In this document: positions 61,285 through 64,000 of the stretch, one piece after another | Position numbering within the stretch: position 1 is the stretch's first letter | Layout: each line of letters begins with the position of its first letter | Assembly (NCBI RefSeq): GCF_004342915.1 | Contig: NZ_SLWL01000008.1 | Location: 62,001 to 126,000 of the forward strand | DNA length: 64,000 bases | From: Camelimonas lactis | Lineage (GTDB): Bacteria > Pseudomonadota > Alphaproteobacteria > Rhizobiales > Beijerinckiaceae | Direction: 5' to 3' | Notes under the pieces: model-generated | The model's input: the letters and a program-made list of their open reading frames with translations, nothing else | The model's database searches: none | What the model was told of the DNA's origin: nothing | Program-made: the position numbers and the translations under genes

Positions 61285-62134
61285 GGTTCGGACTCCAGGA
61301 CAGCAGGCGGCGGCCGAGCAGCATGACGAGGCGGTCGGAAATGAAGCCGAGCGCGCCGATGGCGACCATGCCGGCGATGACGATCTCCGTGCGCGAGAGC
61401 TGGCGGGCTTCCATGATGATGGCGCCGAGGCCGGTCTGGACGCCGGTCATCTCACCGATGACGATCACCACCCACGCGAAACCAAGGCCAAGACGCAGAC
61501 CGGTGAAGATCGCCGGCAGCGAGGCCGGCAGCACCACGCGGGCAAACTGCGCCGGCCCCTTGCAGCCGAGCATGCTCGCGGCTTCGAACAGCCGCGCCTC
61601 GACGGCGCGCACGCCGAACACCGTATTGACGAGGATGGGATAGAACGCGCCGAGAAACACCAGGAAGAACGCCGAGCGCGGACCGATGCCGAACAGGATC
61701 ATCGCCAGCGGCAGCCAGGCGGTCACCGGAATTGGCCGCAGCAGTTGCAGGGTCGGGTCCAGCATCTGGCGCACGAACGGCACGCGGCCGATCAGCAGGC
61801 CAAGCGGCAGCGCTGCGAGCACGGCGAGACCGAAGCCGCCAAGCACCCGCCCCACCGACGCCAGCACGTGGGTCAGCAACGTCTGGCTGAAGGCGTCGTC
61901 GTTAATTCCGCCGAAGGCGAGGTCCCAGAAGGCGCGGGCGACTTCCGCCGGCGGCGGCACCAGGCTATAGGCTTCGCCGGCGGTGGCGAAGTGCCACCCG
62001 GTCAGGATGGCGGCGGGAAAGGCCAGCGCCAGGGCGACCTGGCCGGCGCGGCCGCCGAGCGCCCGCAGGCGCGCCGTGGAGACGCGGCCATGACCGCGCA
62101 TGGCGGGCGGCGCCCCTTGCATGACGATGCTCAT
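61277..62134 (-). CDS. NitT/TauT-type ABC transporter permease
   Basis: This 285-residue BPD-type permease has about six helices. The ATPase-contact (EAA) loop is 'EAASMLGCKGPAQFARVVLPASLPAIFTG' when read across two helices, and 'ITGWHFATAGEAYSLVPPPAEV' is the usual periplasmic entry for the SsuC/TauC group. ATG 62134 overlaps the stop of the binding-protein gene by 4 nt. It works with the flanking binding protein and ATPase. Confidence 0.92.
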   Translation of the reverse strand: MSIVMQGAPPAMRGHGRVSTARLRALGGRAGQVALALAFPAAILTGWHFATAGEAYSLVPPPAEVARAFWDLAFGGINDDAFSQTLLTHVLASVGRVLGGFGLAVLAALPLGLLIGRVPFVRQMLDPTLQLLRPIPVTAWLPLAMILFGIGPRSAFFLVFLGAFYPILVNTVFGVRAVEARLFEAASMLGCKGPAQFARVVLPASLPAIFTGLRLGLGFAWVVIVIGEMTGVQTGLGAIIMEARQLSRTEIVIAGMVAIGALGFISDRLVMLLGRRLLSWSPNHV

Positions 62135-63096
62135 GCGCGTCCTCCAATCTGGTCAATGGCGGCGGTCTGGAAGAAGGCGGCGAAATCCGGCAGCCGGCGG
62201 ATCTGCTTCAGATCGAGCATGCGCTGGGCATAGGTTTCGCCGCGCTTGCGATCCTCGGGCGTGAAGTCCCACACCAGATCGACATTGGGCACGGAGCGGG
62301 CGATGGCGTCCGGCTTCTGGCCCAGCTTCGCCACCGCCATCGCGGCCATGCGGTCGCGGTTGGCCATGGCGAATTCGCAGGCCTTGCGGTGCACCTCCAG
62401 CAGCACCTTCACCTGCTCCGGCCGCGCCGCCAGCGTGTCCTTGTGGGTGGCGGTGATCATGTTCAGCGCCCCCAGCGGCGTGCCATAGGGGTATTCGACG
62501 ATCTTGCCGACGCCAGTGGCGAGGCTGACGCCGGGACCCGGCTCGGCGCCCACATAGGCGTCGACGTCGCCCCGGGCGAGCGCCGCGTGCATTTCCGAGA
62601 AGGAAATGCGCACCGGGGTGATGTCCTTCACCGACATGCCTTCCTGGGAAAGGCGTTCGAGGATGAACATTTCCTGGGTGGAGCCGGGCCAGATGGCGAC
62701 GCGCTTGCCCTTGAGGTCCCGGATGGAGTTGATCTCGCTGTTCTTGCCGGCGACGACGCCGACGCCCTTGTTGCAGGCGCCGGCGATCAGCGCCACGGGC
62801 TCGCCGGCCGAGGCGCCGAGCAGCCCGGCGGCGATGCCGAACATGCCGAAATCGACGGACTTCGTGACCACGGCGTTCTTGCCCTCGGTAGGGCTTTCGA
62901 ACGGCACGACGTCGATGCGGTAACCGGCTGGGGTGAACTGCTCGTAGAAATACGGCGCGATGGAGTGGATGAGCTTGAGCGCGCCCATGCGGATGACGAC
63001 CGGCTTGCCGGACTGGGCGCGGACGCCGGTGCTGATGACGGCCGGGGCGGCGAGGGCGGCCATGGCGCCCATCAGGAACTGTCTGCGCTGGATCAT
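62131..63096 (-). CDS. NitT/TauT-type ABC transporter binding protein with Tat-like signal
   Basis: This 321-residue periplasmic protein of the SsuA/TauA/THI5-like class has a twin-arginine leader ('MIQRRQFLMGAMAAL') cut near 'GVRA-QS'. Core motifs are 'FESPTEGKNAVVTKSVDFGM', 'LKGKRVAIWPGSTQEMFILE' and 'GDVDAYVGAEPGPGVSLA'. ATG 63096 has AAGGAG upstream. It lies 49 nt after the allophanate hydrolase gene, so the ligand is probably a compound degraded through allophanate, such as urea, guanidine or biuret. That is inference from position. Confidence 0.9.
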   Translation of the reverse strand: MIQRRQFLMGAMAALAAPAVISTGVRAQSGKPVVIRMGALKLIHSIAPYFYEQFTPAGYRIDVVPFESPTEGKNAVVTKSVDFGMFGIAAGLLGASAGEPVALIAGACNKGVGVVAGKNSEINSIRDLKGKRVAIWPGSTQEMFILERLSQEGMSVKDITPVRISFSEMHAALARGDVDAYVGAEPGPGVSLATGVGKIVEYPYGTPLGALNMITATHKDTLAARPEQVKVLLEVHRKACEFAMANRDRMAAMAVAKLGQKPDAIARSVPNVDLVWDFTPEDRKRGETYAQRMLDLKQIRRLPDFAAFFQTAAIDQIGGRA

Positions 63097-63145
63097 GATG
63101 TGGCTCCTTTGCCTGGATTCAGGCGGGTTTCGGGCCTGGCGCCGG

Positions 63146-64000
63146 TCAGGCCGCCCTGGCGGCGGTCAGGAAGGCGCGCCAGCCGCCAAAAATGGTGATG
63201 TCACGCGCGCCAGCGATGGCGTGGGGTTCGCAGAGAAAGCCTTTCACGACGGAGCCGTCCTCCAGTTCCACCGAGCCAATGCCCAGTGGCGCAGGTATCC
63301 CAGCAACAAACGTGCCAAAGGCTTCCGGTGTGAGCCGCCACAACTCCAGGGCGACGCCGCCCGCGCCGCCGTCGCGCAACAGGCCAGGCTTGGGCGGCGT
63401 GGTTCCTGCAAGTGCATAAAGGCTGTAGCCGGCGCCTGTTTTTGCGGCGCCCAGAAATTCGGCGTTGCGATCGGTCAATTGCCAGTTCAGTGGCTCGCCG
63501 CGCAGATGGGCGCCGACGACAGCCAGCGTGACGCCGGCGCGTGGCGATGCGGCCACTGGCGCCGTCGCCGCCAGCGCCCGCCGGGTCGCCCCGAGAGAGG
63601 CCGCCGGCACGGCGCGGTGCAGCAGGTCGCCGATGGCGGCGAGCCTGCCATCGCTGAAGGCGGGACCGACAAGGGTGACGCCGGCGGGACGCCCGGCTGA
63701 GGTCAGGTCGGACGGAACGGCCAGGGCGGCCAGGTCCATCAGGTTGACGAAATTGGTGAACAGGCCAAGCCGGGCGTTGAGGCCGACGGGGTCGGCCAGC
63801 ATGGCGTCGATGGATGGATGCTCCGGCGCGGTCGGGGTCAGGACGATATCAACGGCGTTCCAGACCGTTTCAGCCTGGCGGATCAGCGCGGCGAGCCGGT
63901 ATTGCGCCTTGAAGGCGTCGGCGGCGGACCAGTTTGCGCCTCTGGCGATGACGTCGCGCACCGCTGGATGAACCTCAGGCGCGTTGTCAGCCATAAATCC
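63146..64000 (-). CDS. atzF: Allophanate hydrolase, C-terminal part (5' truncated by window edge)
   Basis: The frame is open from the window edge (64000) to the stop at 63146, giving about 284 residues. The first ~130 residues are the end of an amidase-signature domain ('WNAVDIVLTPTAPEHPS', 'DLAALAVPSDL', 'PAGVTLVGPAFSDG'). The rest is the C-terminal domain of allophanate hydrolases ('AVVGAHLRGEPLNWQL', 'GIGSVELEDGSVVKGFLCEP'). The enzyme converts allophanate to ammonia and CO2. The catalytic Ser-Ser-Lys residues are outside the window. The downstream ABC genes are probably in the same operon. Confidence 0.93.
   Translation of the reverse strand, partial: GFMADNAPEVHPAVRDVIARGANWSAADAFKAQYRLAALIRQAETVWNAVDIVLTPTAPEHPSIDAMLADPVGLNARLGLFTNFVNLMDLAALAVPSDLTSAGRPAGVTLVGPAFSDGRLAAIGDLLHRAVPAASLGATRRALAATAPVAASPRAGVTLAVVGAHLRGEPLNWQLTDRNAEFLGAAKTGAGYSLYALAGTTPPKPGLLRDGGAGGVALELWRLTPEAFGTFVAGIPAPLGIGSVELEDGSVVKGFLCEPHAIAGARDITIFGGWRAFLTAARAA

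Noticed and set aside
1-64000. Mobile elements, CRISPR arrays, tRNA or rRNA genes
   Set aside because: I found no transposase or integrase motifs, no regularly spaced repeats with spacers and no cloverleaf or rRNA-like sequence by reading both strands. A tRNA and insertion-sequence search would confirm.

Overview
This is a GC-rich chromosomal window with dense, short-spaced operons. Family content and gene order point to an alphaproteobacterium, most likely in the Hyphomicrobiales. The order ureC-E-F-G-D followed by a urea transporter matches the ureABCEFGDT order known for the Brucella ure2 locus. The species cannot be named from sequence alone. I saw no tRNA, rRNA, CRISPR array, transposase or prophage.

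Layout. 1-6.4 kb: end of a urease operon (ureC tail, ureE with a very His-rich tail, ureF, ureG, ureD), then a urea transporter and an Amt ammonium transporter. 6.6-8.6 kb: an ArsB/NhaD-type permease and a tandem pair of fluoride channels (crcB). 9.1-14 kb: a ytcA-mdtN-mdtO-mdtP type efflux operon. 14-22.5 kb: single genes, namely a choloylglycine-hydrolase-type amidase, a secreted protein, a ClC antiporter, an epoxide hydrolase, an MFS transporter broken by one amber codon, an EamA permease and an orphan binding protein. 23-30.2 kb: a CUT2-type sugar ABC operon in which one permease is fused to an SMP-30/gluconolactonase-like domain and a second SMP-30-like protein follows. 30.4-33.4 kb: a VOC protein, an MFS transporter and a 7TM protein with a degenerate GGDEF domain. 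33.5-39.4 kb: ornithine cyclodeaminase, arginase and PutA. 39.6-45.3 kb: an unknown protein, a second orphan binding protein, an MFS exporter and a thiolase. 45.6-53.9 kb: a siderophore-uptake cluster (AraC regulator, TonB receptor, esterase, ABC importer, siderophore-interacting reductase). 54-60.4 kb: recQ, a small His/Arg-rich secreted protein, a variant L,D-transpeptidase-fold lipoprotein, a Na/Pi cotransporter and an alpha/beta hydrolase. 60.5-64 kb: a NitT/TauT-type ABC importer downstream of an allophanate hydrolase gene cut by the window edge.

How the genes work together. Nitrogen salvage recurs. Arginase makes ornithine and urea. Ornithine cyclodeaminase makes proline and ammonia. 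PutA oxidises proline to glutamate. Urea from arginase or from the urea transporter is split by urease, and Amt handles the ammonium. Allophanate hydrolase at the right edge is another ammonia-releasing step, probably fed by the adjacent importer. A second theme is import of an iron chelate with intracellular release of the iron. A third is export and ion detoxification (MdtNOP, CrcB pair, ClcA).
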